Shown: positions 11,374 through 22,748, counted from the first letter of the stretch. The stretch: DNA of 64,000 nucleotides from Diphasiastrum complanatum (GCA_029204225.1 CM055094.1:24696541-24760540); one strand, 5' to 3'. Notes: generated from the letters alone by a model not told the origin. Translations and numbers: made by a program.

Positions 11374-12533
11374 TGGTTGGCTTCTATTTACAGTAAGTAT
11401 TCCATTTTTGGTGATATTTGGATGTTTGATCAAGTTCTAGCATGATTTTGCATTGCTTTGTTGATCAAATCTTACTAACCTTTGTTTTGTGAGTTGAACT
11501 TGTGGATCAAAAGCATATTTCAGGTCTATTGAAGATCAAAGGCTGAAAAGAAACTATTTTGGATCAGATCATAACACCTAATCATTTGTGATTGTGAGGC
11601 TTGTGCATATTCAATACTAACAATGTTCTTTTCAATCCTATTGTTGACAATCTCCATTCTTGGATGAACACTCTCCTTAAGTGGATGAAACTTCTCCTTA
11701 AGTGGATGACAAATGCTCTTTTGAGTGAGTTGTAATTCTTCTAAAGGCTGAGCAAAGCTCCCATTTGGATGAAAGATCCCCTTTTTTGGGTGAACATATT
11801 GTAAGCTCCATTGTGAAGAGCATATTGTAAAGATTGTCATCAATTTTGGCATAAATTTTGGTGTACTTTGTTGAGCATGTAAGTAACTCTCCTTATGTAA
11901 TTTGATTGGAGCATTTGCTGGAAGGTGTTAACCATTATGCAAGTGTGTTTTCAGGTTCTTAACAGGTTGAGGAACATTCTCATGTGAAGTGATCTTAGAT
12001 CTACATCTAAACACCAAGATTTGACAAGATAGTGAAGCTAGTCTTGTGATTCACTAAGTGTGCTCATTCATTCACCTCTAAATCTTGTATTTATCACTTG
12101 CTGGAGTTTATAAACTTTTAGAAGTGTGGTTTACATGTGGTTTTACAGGTTGAATCAATATCTTAGTGTGTTGATCATATGTTGATCAAGTTTGTTCATT
12201 ACTAGGTAATCTTGGCATCCTAGTTTTGGGTATTTTCTAAGAATGCAAGTAACTCTTCACACCATAACTTGATTTGGTCACTTGCTGGAAAGTTTGAGAG
12301 CTTAAGCAAGAGTGTGTTCAGGTTGGTTTGATTTTGTAATCCATTCTTAGTGTGTGCAAAGTGTTGCATGTGTTTCAATCTTCCTTTCTATGCTTGGAAA
12401 CCATCTAGGTTCAAGATAGAAGTGTTTTAGGGTCCTAAATCTTCATAGATCTCTTTATCTATCATTTGTTGAGAGAAAAGTGAGTGCTAAGTGCTTTAGG
12501 ACAGAACCTAAAAGTTGAAGAAACATTAGAATC
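11374..12533 (+). other. Copia2 untranslated leader
   Basis: About 1.16 kb without a coding frame. Three related segments (about 11880-11960, 12085-12150, 12244-12330) each carry 'acttgctgga' or a variant and end near 'caggtt', suggesting internal triplication. 'Gatcaagtt' also recurs. Confidence 0.7.
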
Positions 12534-15500
12534 ATGGCTTCCAATGGTGGGATCATGCTAGAGTCTAGTGAAAGGTTGAGTTCATCAAACTACTCTACTT
12601 GGAAAGTGAGGATGGAGTCCTTACTTGAGTTGAATGAACTCATGGACATAGTTGCAGAAATTGAAGAGAGACCTCTCACACTTCAAGAGCAACAAAGGTT
12701 TGATAAGAAGGCCAAAAGGGCTCTTCATATCATTAAAATGAATGTTACAAATGAACTTCTCAAGGAAGTTGGAAAGTGTCAAAGTGCAAGTGAGGCATGG
12801 AATGCCTTAAAGAAGCTCTTTGAATCAAAGTCCACATCTAGGGTATTGACCCTAAGGAGACAAATATTTTCTAGTAGGCAAAGAGAGGGTGAAAGTGCTC
12901 ATGCATTTATCTTGAGAGTTAAGTCCCTAAGTGATGATTTAGCATGCATTGATGAGAACATAAAAGATGGTGAAATAGTCCAAGTTATGTTGAATGGTTT
13001 GCTAAATGAACATGCTAACCTTGTGCAAAGTTTTGCCATTCAAAGAGTCTTGCCAAGTGTGGTTGACTTGCAAGAAATCTTATTGGCTGAAGAACATAGG
13101 TTGCAATCAAAGCTTGATGGTGCATCCTTGCAAGGTGGAGGTGAAGAGGCTTTCTTCACAAAAGGCAAATTCAAGGGCAAAGGTAAAGGCAAAGGGAAAT
13201 GGTCCAAAGGTGGTAACTTTGATCATGATGATCACTCTTCCTCTTCCTCTTCTACTAAGAACAATAAGTCAAAGTTCAAGTGCTTTTATTGTGGGATAAA
13301 AGGTCATTTTGCAAATGAATGTTATAAGAAGAAAAGAGAGCAAGGAGAGAGGCAAGGAAATCTTACAATAGATGAGGAAGAACATAACACATGTGAATCA
13401 CTTGTTATGACTTCAAGTTTGTTAGCCAACATAGATGATAATGATCCTTGGTGGATTGATAGTGGAGCCTCATCTCACATGACAAGACATAAGGAATACT
13501 TTACATCCTTATTGTCTTATGAGGGAGAAGGTAACATCATCTACACTGCAAATGATGGTCAATGTGACATCAAAGGCATAGGCACTATTCCTATTTCCCT
13601 TTCAACAAATAGGAAAGCAAATCTTGAAAATGTTTTGTACATTCCTTCAATCACTAAGAATTTGCTTAGTGTAAGTCAAATGATTGACAAAGGACTTGAT
13701 GTGGAGTTCATTGGAGATGCATGTTTGATAAGTAAATGTGGATCCTTGATTGCTCAAGGTAGGAGGCATGGTAAACTTTTCAAGCTTGATGCATGTGTGA
13801 TCTCTAATCATGAAGGATGTATGGCTAGGGAGCAATTGACAAACCAAGAAGTTTGGCACAAGAGGTTGGGCCATCCCAACTTCAAATCTTTGGAGGTAAT
13901 GGCAAAGAAAGAGCTTGTTCTTGGTCTCCCTAAAAGTCTTGTTGCAAACAATAGTGTTTGTGAACATTGTGCCTTGTCCAAATCTCATAGACTTGCTTAT
14001 TCTAGATCTACTTCTAGATCTAAAGAAGCTTTTCAACTTGTGCATTCTGATATTCATTCTTCTAGTACAACTAGCAATGGTGGGGCAAAGATGTATGCAA
14101 CTTTCATTGATGACTTTAGTAGGTATACTTGGATCTATCTTCTTAAAAGTAAGGATGAAGTGTTTGCTGCATTTGTCAAGTTCAAGAATGAAATGGAAAA
14201 CCAATTCAATACAAAGATCAAATGCTTAAGATCTGATAATGGAGGGGAATACACCTCAAATAGGTTCAAAGACTTTTGTATAGCACATGGGATTAAGAGG
14301 GAGATGTCTAGTCCTAGGACTCCACAACAGAATGGAGTGGCCGAGAGGAAGAATAGAACCCTTTGTGAATGTGCCAAGGCAATGAGACTACATGCTAATC
14401 TTGCTAAGTCTTTTTGGGGGGAAGCTTTAGCATGTGCTAACTATCTATGTAATAGATGGACAAGTGCTTCCTTGGATGGTAAAACTCCTCATGAGGTTCT
14501 TTATGGTAGAAGGCCGAGTGTCAAGCATTGTAGGATCTTTGGATGTACATGTTTTGTCAATATCACACTTGATGATAGAACTAAAGAAGATCCTTCATCA
14601 AAGAAGGGTGTGTTTGCTGGCTATAGTGAAGTAAGCAAGGCTTACAAAGTGTACATTCCTTCTACAAAGAAAGTTGTCATAAGTAGGGATGTCATCTTTC
14701 ATGAAGAGAATGTTTCCAATGTTGTTGATGTTGATGTTGATGTGCCTACTAATCATCATGATGTGCAAGATGTCTTGGATGAAGATGGAGATGCCACTCC
14801 AAAGAAAACTTCAAGGAAGACTCAAAGGCAAAGGGCTAAGCCATCAAGGCTAACCTATGATGAAAAAGGAAAGCAAGTGGTGGACAACTCTAACTTTGCT
14901 TTTCTTACCTCTTTTGATGAACCAACTTGTGTAGGTGAAGCAATTCAAAAGAAGGAATGGATCCAAGCCATGGATCATGAGCATCAAGCACTCATCAAAA
15001 GCAACACATGGAGGTTGGTAAAGCTTCCAAAGGACAAGAAGGCAATTGGTTGTAAGTGGATCTTCAAGATCAAGACAAATCAAGATGGATCAATCAACAA
15101 GTACAAGGCAAGGTTGGTGGCAAAGGGGTATGCTCAAGAATATGGTATTGACTATGATGAGACCTTTGCACCCGTGGCAAAGATGGTAACTATTCGAATC
15201 CTAATCTCTCTTGCAACTCTTTATGATTGGGATATGTGGCAAATGGATGTTACTAATGCCTTCTTGAATGGTGATCTTGAAGAAGATATTTACATGGAGC
15301 AACCCGAGGGCTATGTTTCACATGATGAGCCTAATCATGTGTGCTATCTCCAAAAGAGTTTGTATGGGCTAAAGCAAGCACCAAGGAGTTGGTATGCTAA
15401 GCTCAATTCCTTCTTACTTTCTCAAAACTTTGTTATGAGTGAGTATGATCATTCTCTCTACTTTAGATTGAATGAAAATGATATCACTTTACTTTTGATC

Positions 15501-16487
15501 TATGTTGATGACATTATCTTAAGTGGTGGTAACAATCTAGATATAGATGAAATCAAGATGGCACTCAAAAGAGAGTTTGAAATTCAAGATCTTGGTAAAC
15601 TTCATTATATCTTAGGAATAGAGATTATTAGAACTTCTAAATCTACATTCATATGTCAAGAAAAGTATGTTAACTCTATTCTAAAAAGGTTTCATATGGA
15701 AGATTGTAAAGTTGTTTCTACTCCTATGGAATCAAATGTAAAGCTAACTACAAGAAGTAATGAAAGATCCTTCAAGGACATTACTCTCTACAGAAAGCTA
15801 ATAGGATCTCTTATATGGTTAACCATCACAAGACCTGATCTAAGCTTTGTGGTTGGTAAACTAAGTCAATTTATGCAAGATCCTAGTGAGGCTCATTGGA
15901 AGCTAGGAAAGAGAGTACTTAGATACATCTCGGGATCTAGAGATTTTGGCATCTTGTATGGAGGTACTACACCTAACCTTTGTGGATTTTCAGATTCAGA
16001 TTTTGCAGGTGATCAAATGGATAGGAAGTCAACAAGTGCCTTTGCAATCTATCTTGGAGATGGAGTGGTCTCATGGCTATCAAAGAAGCAACCAACTATC
16101 TCTCTATCTTCCACCGAAGCCGAGTACAAGGCATTAACAACATGCACCAAGGAGATTCTTTGGATCAAGAGGATGTTATTGGATCTTCACTTGCTGGAAC
16201 CAGAGAAGACTCCAATCATACTTTGTGATAACCTTTCAGCCCAAAGCTTGGCAAGCAATCCTGTTTTTCATGCAAGGAGCAAGCACATTGAGATTGCTCA
16301 CCATTTTGTGAGAGATCAAGTCATTGCCAAAGAGGTGGAGCTTCAACATGTCTCTTCAAAGGAGTGTGTGGCTGATATCTTCACCAAACCATTGGGAAAG
16401 GACCTATATTTAATGCATAGATCTAATCTTGGAATGTGCTCAAAGACTATGTTGAAACTAGCATCCAATGTTGAAGAGGGAGTGTGA
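12534..16487 (+). CDS. Copia2 Gag-Pol polyprotein
   Basis: A 1317-residue Ty1/copia polyprotein with no stop or frameshift. The Gag domain (UBN2-like, about residues 10-200) is followed by a Lys/Gly-rich segment and a CCHC knuckle (C250, C253, H258, C263). The aspartic protease has 'WWIDSGASSHM' with catalytic D309. The pre-integrase domain has 'RLGHPNF' near 443. The integrase catalytic triad is D506, D568 and E604 ('GVAERKNRT'). Reverse transcriptase spans about 825-1070 with the YVDD box at 990-993. RNase H has D1154 and E1195 ('STEAEYKAL'). The ATG at 12534 opens the frame just where copia Gag homology starts, shared with Copia1. The stop lies a few bases into the 3' LTR, as in many copia elements. 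All key catalytic residues are present, so the product is expected to be active in reverse transcription and integration. Confidence 0.97.
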   Translation: MASNGGIMLESSERLSSSNYSTWKVRMESLLELNELMDIVAEIEERPLTLQEQQRFDKKAKRALHIIKMNVTNELLKEVGKCQSASEAWNALKKLFESKSTSRVLTLRRQIFSSRQREGESAHAFILRVKSLSDDLACIDENIKDGEIVQVMLNGLLNEHANLVQSFAIQRVLPSVVDLQEILLAEEHRLQSKLDGASLQGGGEEAFFTKGKFKGKGKGKGKWSKGGNFDHDDHSSSSSSTKNNKSKFKCFYCGIKGHFANECYKKKREQGERQGNLTIDEEEHNTCESLVMTSSLLANIDDNDPWWIDSGASSHMTRHKEYFTSLLSYEGEGNIIYTANDGQCDIKGIGTIPISLSTNRKANLENVLYIPSITKNLLSVSQMIDKGLDVEFIGDACLISKCGSLIAQGRRHGKLFKLDACVISNHEGCMAREQLTNQEVWHKRLGHPNFKSLEVMAKKELVLGLPKSLVANNSVCEHCALSKSHRLAYSRSTSRSKEAFQLVHSDIHSSSTTSNGGAKMYATFIDDFSRYTWIYLLKSKDEVFAAFVKFKNEMENQFNTKIKCLRSDNGGEYTSNRFKDFCIAHGIKREMSSPRTPQQNGVAERKNRTLCECAKAMRLHANLAKSFWGEALACANYLCNRWTSASLDGKTPHEVLYGRRPSVKHCRIFGCTCFVNITLDDRTKEDPSSKKGVFAGYSEVSKAYKVYIPSTKKVVISRDVIFHEENVSNVVDVDVDVPTNHHDVQDVLDEDGDATPKKTSRKTQRQRAKPSRLTYDEKGKQVVDNSNFAFLTSFDEPTCVGEAIQKKEWIQAMDHEHQALIKSNTWRLVKLPKDKKAIGCKWIFKIKTNQDGSINKYKARLVAKGYAQEYGIDYDETFAPVAKMVTIRILISLATLYDWDMWQMDVTNAFLNGDLEEDIYMEQPEGYVSHDEPNHVCYLQKSLYGLKQAPRSWYAKLNSFLLSQNFVMSEYDHSLYFRLNENDITLLLIYVDDIILSGGNNLDIDEIKMALKREFEIQDLGKLHYILGIEIIRTSKSTFICQEKYVNSILKRFHMEDCKVVSTPMESNVKLTTRSNERSFKDITLYRKLIGSLIWLTITRPDLSFVVGKLSQFMQDPSEAHWKLGKRVLRYISGSRDFGILYGGTTPNLCGFSDSDFAGDQMDRKSTSAFAIYLGDGVVSWLSKKQPTISLSSTEAEYKALTTCTKEILWIKRMLLDLHLLEPEKTPIILCDNLSAQSLASNPVFHARSKHIEIAHHFVRDQVIAKEVELQHVSSKECVADIFTKPLGKDLYLMHRSNLGMCSKTMLKLASNVEEGV
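16473..16482 (+). other. Copia2 polypurine tract
   Basis: GAAGAGGGAG directly precedes the TGTG of the 3' LTR. It is the expected primer for plus-strand DNA synthesis. Confidence 0.85.
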
Positions 16488-17132
16488 AAATTGTCAACAT
16501 TTCCTAGCTAGTTTGAGGCCTAAATTGGCTAAAATTGTAAATAGTTTTGGTTCTGGAGTTTTGCACGTGTGAACCAGGCCACAATGTTTTTATTTACTTT
16601 TTCAGTATGATGAAGTGTCAAACTTCATACCCTTCAAAATGAGACCATTTTGATGTATTTTGGTCATATAAGCCATTTTTAGCTATTTTTCCTATATAGG
16701 GAATATCTAGGGTCAAGTACCTTCTAGAGAGAGGAGAGAGAGTCATCTTCCTCATCCATAAATAGTAGGGAAGTCGTGGAGAACAGGTTGGAGAAACCTT
16801 TTGTATGCTTCATTGAGATCAATAGATCATTGTCATTGTTTCTTCCTCCATTGAGAGCATTGTTGTGTGTATTGTCTTCAAGCTATTGTGTATGATCTTA
16901 GGTGCTTTCCAAAAGTGATAGGCTGATGTATTATGGACTGTACAATGCTATTTTGGGCCGCACTTGATGTTTATGGAAGTTTCCATTTGTGATAAATGCT
17001 TTTTGATCAAGTTCTTTGCATTCTAGGTAGCATAGAATGTGTTGCCAATTCCTAGCTTATGTAGTTTGGAGTGCAAGCATTCAAGCCAATGATCTTGGAG
17101 TTTAGATCCACTTAGGATCTGTATTTTTCACA
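16483..17132 (+). repeat. Copia2 3' LTR
   Basis: 650 bp. Differences from the 5' LTR include a short deletion in the T-rich run near 16600 and single changes such as the loss of one arm of the TTCACACGTGTGAA palindrome (TTTGCACGTGTGAA here). Confidence 0.93.
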
Positions 17133-17383
17133 ATTTTGATTTATTTATATCTTGTACAAGGCAGTGCATACATGCGTACTGGACTTCTTGACATTTTGGC
17201 AGCATTCTATCGTTCAGTACTTTTTCAGGAGAAATTGGTAGTGATATTTTCTTTTGTGTCAGTTTTGGTTTATTTGACATGATATTTGATGGCGAAGCTT
17301 GTGTAAAAATCAACCACTGTGGCAAAGGAATATTGCTTCAGTTTAGGATGATTCACCAAAAAAGAAATCCCCACAGGATCGAC
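17133..17383. other. Unassigned flank between Copia2 and the palindrome array
   Basis: AT-rich sequence with no recognisable gene. A minus-strand frame of 65 codons (17325-17128) resembles nothing I know. It could be the far side of F1 copy C or NHD1 intron sequence. Confidence 0.4.
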
Positions 17384-18320
17384 AAAGTACTAGAGCCGGC
17401 TCTGGTACTTTGCCGCCTCAAGCAACAACATTTTGTCTAAGAGCTTTGGTGGTATTCAATAGAATTGGTCTCGGGCAAAATAAAATTCTTCTCAACACTA
17501 GCAATGACAAGAAAGGATTCTGGTTCTGTCACAACAAGGAATTTGATTCAGAAATCTCAAGTTTTAGTTTTTCACATGAAAGAAAAATTGAAGTCTATGG
17601 CAGGGTAGAAGCATCTAGATCATCAATTTTACTATGGGGTTGATTTTTTTTGTGAAAACTTTCAAAAATCACAAAAAGGAAACAAACCCACAGGGCCGGG
17701 AAAGTACTAGAGCCGGCTCCAGTACTTTCTAGGCCCTGTGGGGTTGATCTCTTTTGTGAAACTTTCTAGGCCTTGTGGGGTTGATTTCTTTTGTGAAATT
17801 AATCACAAAAAAAATCAACCCCACAAGGCCTGGAAAGTACTGAAGCCGGCTCTAGTACTTTCCCGGCCCTATCGGGTTGATTTCTTTCTAGACCCTGTGG
17901 GGTTGATTTTATTTTGTGAAAACTTTCAAAAATCACAAAAAGGAAACAATCCCATGGGGCCGGGAAAGTTCTAGAGCCGGCGCTAGTACTTTCCCGGCCC
18001 TATGGGTTTTGTTAAAACTTTCAAAAATCACAAAAAGAAAACAACCCTACAGGGCCGAGAAAGTACTAGAGTCGGCTCTAGTACTTTCCTGGCCCTATGT
18101 GATTTTTTTTTTGTGAAAACTTTAAAAAATCACAAAAAAGAAACAACCCCAGAGGGCCAAAGAAGTACTAGAGCCAGCTCTAGTACTTTCCAGGCCCTGT
18201 GGGGTTGATTATTTTTTGTAAAAACTTTCAATAATCACAAAAAAGAAACAACCCACACGGTCGGGAAAGTACCGGAGCCGGCTCTAGTACTTTCTCGGCC
18301 CTGTGGGGTTCATTTTTTTG
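17384..18320. repeat. Array of seven long palindromes
   Basis: A palindromic core of about 28 bp recurs at 17384-17411, 17701-17728, 17834-17861, 17965-17992, 18060-18087, 18162-18190 and 18266-18293. The consensus centre is CTAGAGCCGGCTCTAG flanked by AAAGTA and TACTTT. In most copies the stem extends outward through 'ccacagggccggg' and 'cccggccctgtgg', giving a hairpin with arms of about 30 bp. Spacers carry 'ttttgtgaaaactttcaaa' and 'aatcacaaaaagg'. Core starts are spaced about 133, 131, 95, 103 and 103 bp apart after a first gap of 317 bp. No coding capacity is seen. It could be a foldback-type element, a hairpin satellite or a source of hairpin RNA. Confidence 0.9.
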
Positions 18321-19150
18321 TAAAAACTTAAAAAATAGTCCCTCTAGACTATCGACAAGTACTTGGGTCAAAAGAACATATTCTTCGTTGACCTTTTACA
18401 ATCGTGCTTACTACAAATGAGAAAAAATCCAAAACAAACTCCGCTCTAAAAATTTGTTGTGTTGGAATGACAGTTTCATTTGGCTCAATACATAAACCTA
18501 GGGAAGTACAAAGATTGAAAGGTCATGGTGATTTTGGGAACTAGAAACAACGGAGCTTCATAAGTAAATGAGTACACGTTTGTACATCCACAAAAATTTC
18601 AACCTCCAAATTATCATACATACACTCTTGGGTGGCCAAAATCTTTTTAATTTATCCATTTGAAAGGCACCTTTGCATTCTTAATGACAATTGAATTGCA
18701 AGTGAAAAAGGCCATCGATGTGAGCATATTGTTGACCCAATCACTAGCACTAGACTATCTTTACTTTTCAAGTCAACTGCTCAATATTTGTTTAAAATAG
18801 CACCCATATTTTCACAACCCTTCAAGGAGCTATTTTGCATAACAAAATTAGCAAAACTTGCCACTAACATAAGGAAATCTAGCATGCCACCAGTACTAGG
18901 CAACAGGCACTAGGAAGTGTCTGTTGGACATGGTTCAATTGAAAAATCATCCAGACCATCTTCCAGAATTCACTTCACCCAGCACCCATATTTTTTCACT
19001 ACACTTCAACTACCTCCTTTCCATGCCAAGAATGGCAAAACAACTATTTTGTTGGCTCAATCACCTAATAGCATGCCACTAGCACTAGGAAGCAGGCAAT
19101 AGCAAGTGTCTGATAAAAAATTGTCCAGACCATCTTCCACAATTGGCTTA
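18321..19150. repeat. Imperfect duplication in otherwise unassigned sequence
   Basis: Blocks at about 18780-18960 and 18975-19150 repeat in order: 'agcacccatatttt', 'aaaacttgcca' or a variant, 'tagcatgccac', 'caggca', 'aagtgtctg' and 'ccagaccatcttcca'. There is no gene. 18321-18770 shows nothing recognisable. Confidence 0.6.
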
Positions 19151-20285
19151 AAGTCTGCATGAAGCTTGCCCTGGAGCTTTGTGTTCAAATGTTTTACAGG
19201 TCTGTTGTACTAATCACCATCTGGGTCTTCGTGTGGAGCTTGCTCTGTAGCTCATTTTACAGGTCTGTGTGGAGCTTGTTCTGCAGCCCTTGTCCTCTGC
19301 TTTTGGTTCATTGCCTGGAGACTGGTCAAGATCTTTTTTGTTTGAAACTTGCCCTCGGGCTTTGTGTTCAATCATTTTGTTAGAATTGGTGAACTCCTGC
19401 AACTTTGTCGCAACACGAACAAGACACAAAGGTCGAACGAGAACGATTCGCGGCAGTCAACGTGTCTTTGACTCGAAGCACGAACGATTCGTGAATCGTA
19501 AACACACCTCCAGGACCGCAAACCGCAAACCGCAAAACAGAACGAAGACTACGAAAAGAAACGAAAAGAACGAAACAAACGAAGAGAAATCTTTCACGCT
19601 GCCAGCTGGCAGCTCAATGGGCTTCACGCCCAACTGAAACGAATAGCAACGATGGAGACTAACTAACTAGTTGATTAGCGTTAACTAGTCTTGTGATTCT
19701 ACGTTTAGCTATCTAGTAAACTCCACACATTGGGGTATAAACGATCCTCTTTGGATCATAACGATAAGAGAAAAAGTGACGAGAATTTCACAGAGATTTG
19801 TAAGAAATAGAGAGAGAGACATAGCGAATAGAGTAAGAAAGCAAAAATACCATAGTTGTGCATGAAAGTCTGCCAACGAGCAGAACACAACGAAAGAGCA
19901 GAGAGTCAATCCGCCAACGAGCGAGACACTAACGATCTCGCTCTAAAACCAAACTAACAATATAGTCGCTCTATTTTGTGTATCTCTTGGCCTTGTGCAG
20001 TGTCTCTTGATTGCTAGAATAAAATATGTTCTGTGATGCATAGTCGAGTGTCTAGGATCCTCTAAGAGCTTCCGCACGAAAAGAAAATTCAAAGACAGAA
20101 AATTGTTCGCGAATCAGAAGAGAGAAGACGAACACGAAACAAAAAAAGCTTTCGCGACACATTTTAGAAGTATGTCATACTTATCATCACCTGGATCTCG
20201 GTGTGGAGCTTATTCTATAACTCGTTTTACAGGTCTGTCATATTTATCACCACCTGGATCTCTGTCTGGAACTTGTTCTGTAGCA
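19151..20285. repeat. Repeat block interrupted by an LTR-like insertion
   Basis: A unit of roughly 65 bp ('caggtctgt...cacc.tctgg.tct...gtgtggagctt.ttct') occurs about twice at 19196-19305 and twice at 20165-20285. The ~870 bp between them starts 'TGTTAGAATT' (about 19378), has 'ttcgcg' motifs like the LTRs of Copia3 and Copia4, and has no coding frame. It may be an LTR or leader of a related copia element, but I cannot fix its ends. The right copy runs straight into the RT frame of Copia3. Confidence 0.5.
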
Positions 20286-21660
20286 CGAGGATTTACCCAA
20301 ATCCCAAATGTCGACTACAGTGAGACTTTTTGTCCAGTTCTCAAACATTCGTCGATCCGAATGCTCCTGTCTTATGCTATAGCTGCCGACCTCGAAGTAC
20401 ATCAACTTGATGTACAAACAACTTATCTGAATGGAGTTATACAAGAAGATATCTACATGATCCAGCCCGAAGGATACGTTTTGGAAGGCATGAAGAATCA
20501 TGTCTGTAAACTCCAGAAGGCATTGTACGGCTTGAAACAGTCTGCAAGGGCTTGGTTTCAGAGGATAAATACATTCCTCATTGAACAAGGATTTAAACCA
20601 AGCACCGTTGATTGCAACGTTTATTCAAAGTCAGTGCAACAATCCTTCATTATCATCACCTTGTACGTGGATGATACGTTGCTCTTCAGCAACAATACCA
20701 ATATGGTTAAGGATTCGAAACAGATGTTGTTCTCAGAATTCGACATGATTGATCTGGGCAAAGCTCACTTTTGTCTGGGAATTCAAATCGACAGAGACAG
20801 AGCAAATTGACTGATTTACATCACTCAACAAAGGTATCTTCATAATGCTCTTAACAGATACAATTTGATGAATTGTAAATTAGCTCACTCACCAATGGAT
20901 CCAGGCCTGCATTCGTCAAAGGACCAAAGTCCCCAGACCAAGCAGGAAGAAGAGCAAATGAGAGAGTATCTGTATCGATCGATACTAGGATCTCTCATGT
21001 ACGCAATGGTCTGTACAAGACCAGATATCTCTTTTGTTGTTAGCTCACTCAGCCAATACATGGCTAATCCTGGCATTACCCATTGGAAGGCTCTTATTCG
21101 AGTCATGAGGTATATTCGAGCTACCATGGACTAGTGCATCTGCTATGGAGATGTCAGCAACGAGAATCTTCATCAGCACAATGGTTATTCTGATGCAAGT
21201 TGGGGAGGAGATGCAGACAATCGTAAGTCCACATCTGGATTTACATTCTTCTTCAACGACGGTCCTATTTCGTGGAACAGTCGTAAGCAAACCTCTATCG
21301 CACTTTCTTCTACTGAAGCAGAATACATTGCTGCTTCTCAGTCTATTAAGGAAGCGTTTTGATTGAGAAATTTGTTGTCAAACATCAATCTGTATCAGTA
21401 CAGCCCTATAATTTTGTTTTGTGACAACCAAAGTGCTATTGCGTTATCGGCCAACCCTAGATTTTATTCTAGGAGTAAGCACATTGAGATTAGATATCAC
21501 TACGTCAAGGGAAAAGTTCTCGATAGAGAGGTGAGCTTAACGGACTGCAGAACGTAGGACATGGTTGTAGACATCTTCACGAAAGCACTAAGTGTTAATG
21601 CACACAACAAATTTTGTGCATCGCTCAATCTGAAGATCAAGGCATTCACGGATCCAGATT
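20286..21660 (+). pseudogene. Copia3 RT-RNase H relic
   Basis: Starts abruptly in RT at 'ARGFTQIPNVDYSETF' and keeps 'LDVQTTYLNG', 'LYGLKQSARAWFQRI' and the active-site variant 'LYVDDTLLF'. After a stop at 20808 it continues with 'RPDISFVVSSLSQYM', then the RNase H motifs 'SDASWGGD', 'SSTEAEYIAAS' and 'CDNQSAIALSANP'. Several in-frame stops are present (for example near 20808, 21132, 21359 and 21555). Gag, protease and integrase are absent. A purine tract (21661-21669) and a 3' LTR follow. Copy G3 at 38582 carries the same RNase H tail. Confidence 0.9.
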
Positions 21661-21669
21661 AAGGGGGGG
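21661..21669 (+). other. Copia3 polypurine tract
   Basis: AAGGGGGGG lies directly before the LTR start TGTTGGATTT. Confidence 0.75.
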
Positions 21670-22748
21670 TGTTGGATTTATTACTTCTACTGTCCTTAAA
21701 TCCCATTTTAATCTGCCTCCATTCATGCTGCATATTTACTAACATTGTCGCACAACCTGAATATTTACACGCAAATTTGCACAGAAAAGATGAATAAAAG
21801 GTGAAAGAATCATGACACTGTGTTTTTACACAGTATATGGTGACTGGCAAAAAGGGGACACTATCCTACAGAATGCCAAAGGTGCCCTAAAAGCAAAGGC
21901 ACGCTGTAAATCTAATCTTAAGGCTATTCGTAAGAGTGAGCACTGACTGACGTTGCACCCTTTTCACGCTTCCCCCATGCAACTGCGCTAATAGACTGGA
22001 CAACGACTACGGCCACCCACGATCTCTTACAGACAGCACATCCACTGTACTTTACACACTTGCACACCTGTAATATAATGTATATATACTGGATATCATT
22101 TGTGTATTCAGGTTAATGGGTGAATAAGTTGATGAGTGAAGAGATAGATATAAAACTAAACGAAGTAGATGCCCTGTGCATTGATTCTTCATTCTTGTCA
22201 GAATTAAGGTTTCATCCCTTTTTATAGATTAAAATAACTTTCGTAGGGCACGTGATTTCGTCTACCGCATTATTGACATGTATACATGATATACTTAATA
22301 TGATACAGTTCATTGTTCTACGTTCAGATCTATGTCAACATTGTTATGCTTATCATTCATTCTGTCTGATCTTTCTAGTTGTTCTTTCTGGTAATAGACG
22401 ATTAACATTTAGTCTTGTCTTTCGCGAATCATTCACGACTAATTATCAATCGAGCATAGTCTAGATCTTCGCAAATCATTCGCGACATATAATTTGTCTG
22501 GCTATTTGCGACAAATTATTCATCTAGAGCTTCATCTATTAATGTTTGGCTACGTAATCTAGAATGACCGTGATTTCTATCACTAAAGCTCTGTCATTCT
22601 GATAGGCGTAGTCATGCTTACGGAGAGAGTCGTATAACTCATTCCGCTACGCACGAACATTTTCTGTTCGAGTTCGTTTCTCGTTTGCTTCTTGTTCGAG
22701 TTCATGTCTCGTTCATGTTCGTCATACATCTCCCCTCTCTCTCCAACA
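21670..22748 (+). repeat. Copia3 3' LTR
   Basis: Begins TGTTGGATTTATTAC after the purine tract and probably ends CCAACA at 22748 (about 1.08 kb, TGTTGG...CCAACA inverted ends). It contains several TTCGCGAATCATTCGCGAC-like motifs at 22420-22520, also found in the Copia4 LTRs. The 5' LTR is not found. The RNase H tail at 38582-38880 is followed by sequence matching the start of this LTR ('gctgcatatttact'). Confidence 0.7.

Larger units (their letters stand above)
10707..17132 (+). mobile_element. Copia2, intact full-length Ty1/copia element
   Basis: LTRs at 10707-11361 and 16483-17132, primer-binding site 11362-11373, a 1.16-kb leader, one uninterrupted gag-pol frame (12534-16487) and a purine tract at 16473-16482. 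The LTRs differ by a handful of substitutions and one short indel (about 1%), which implies a recent insertion. It sits in the F1 copy C leader. A clean 5-bp target duplication is not seen; the flanks share TTTTGA offset by one base. This is the only element here that could encode its own transposition. Confidence 0.95.

Noticed and set aside
13647-14204. 185-codon minus-strand frame inside Copia2
   Set aside because: Shadow of the gag-pol coding sequence.
17128-17325. Next NHD1 exon in the 65-codon minus frame
   Set aside because: No match to the expected NhaD sequence after 'LALMS'; no supported splice pattern.
17410-17643. 77-codon plus-strand frame beside the palindrome array
   Set aside because: It begins in the palindrome and shows no domain, so there is no support for a gene.
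17384-18320. Possible CRISPR-like array
   Set aside because: The repeats are long palindromes with similar spacers in plant nuclear DNA; there are no cas genes and no unique spacers.
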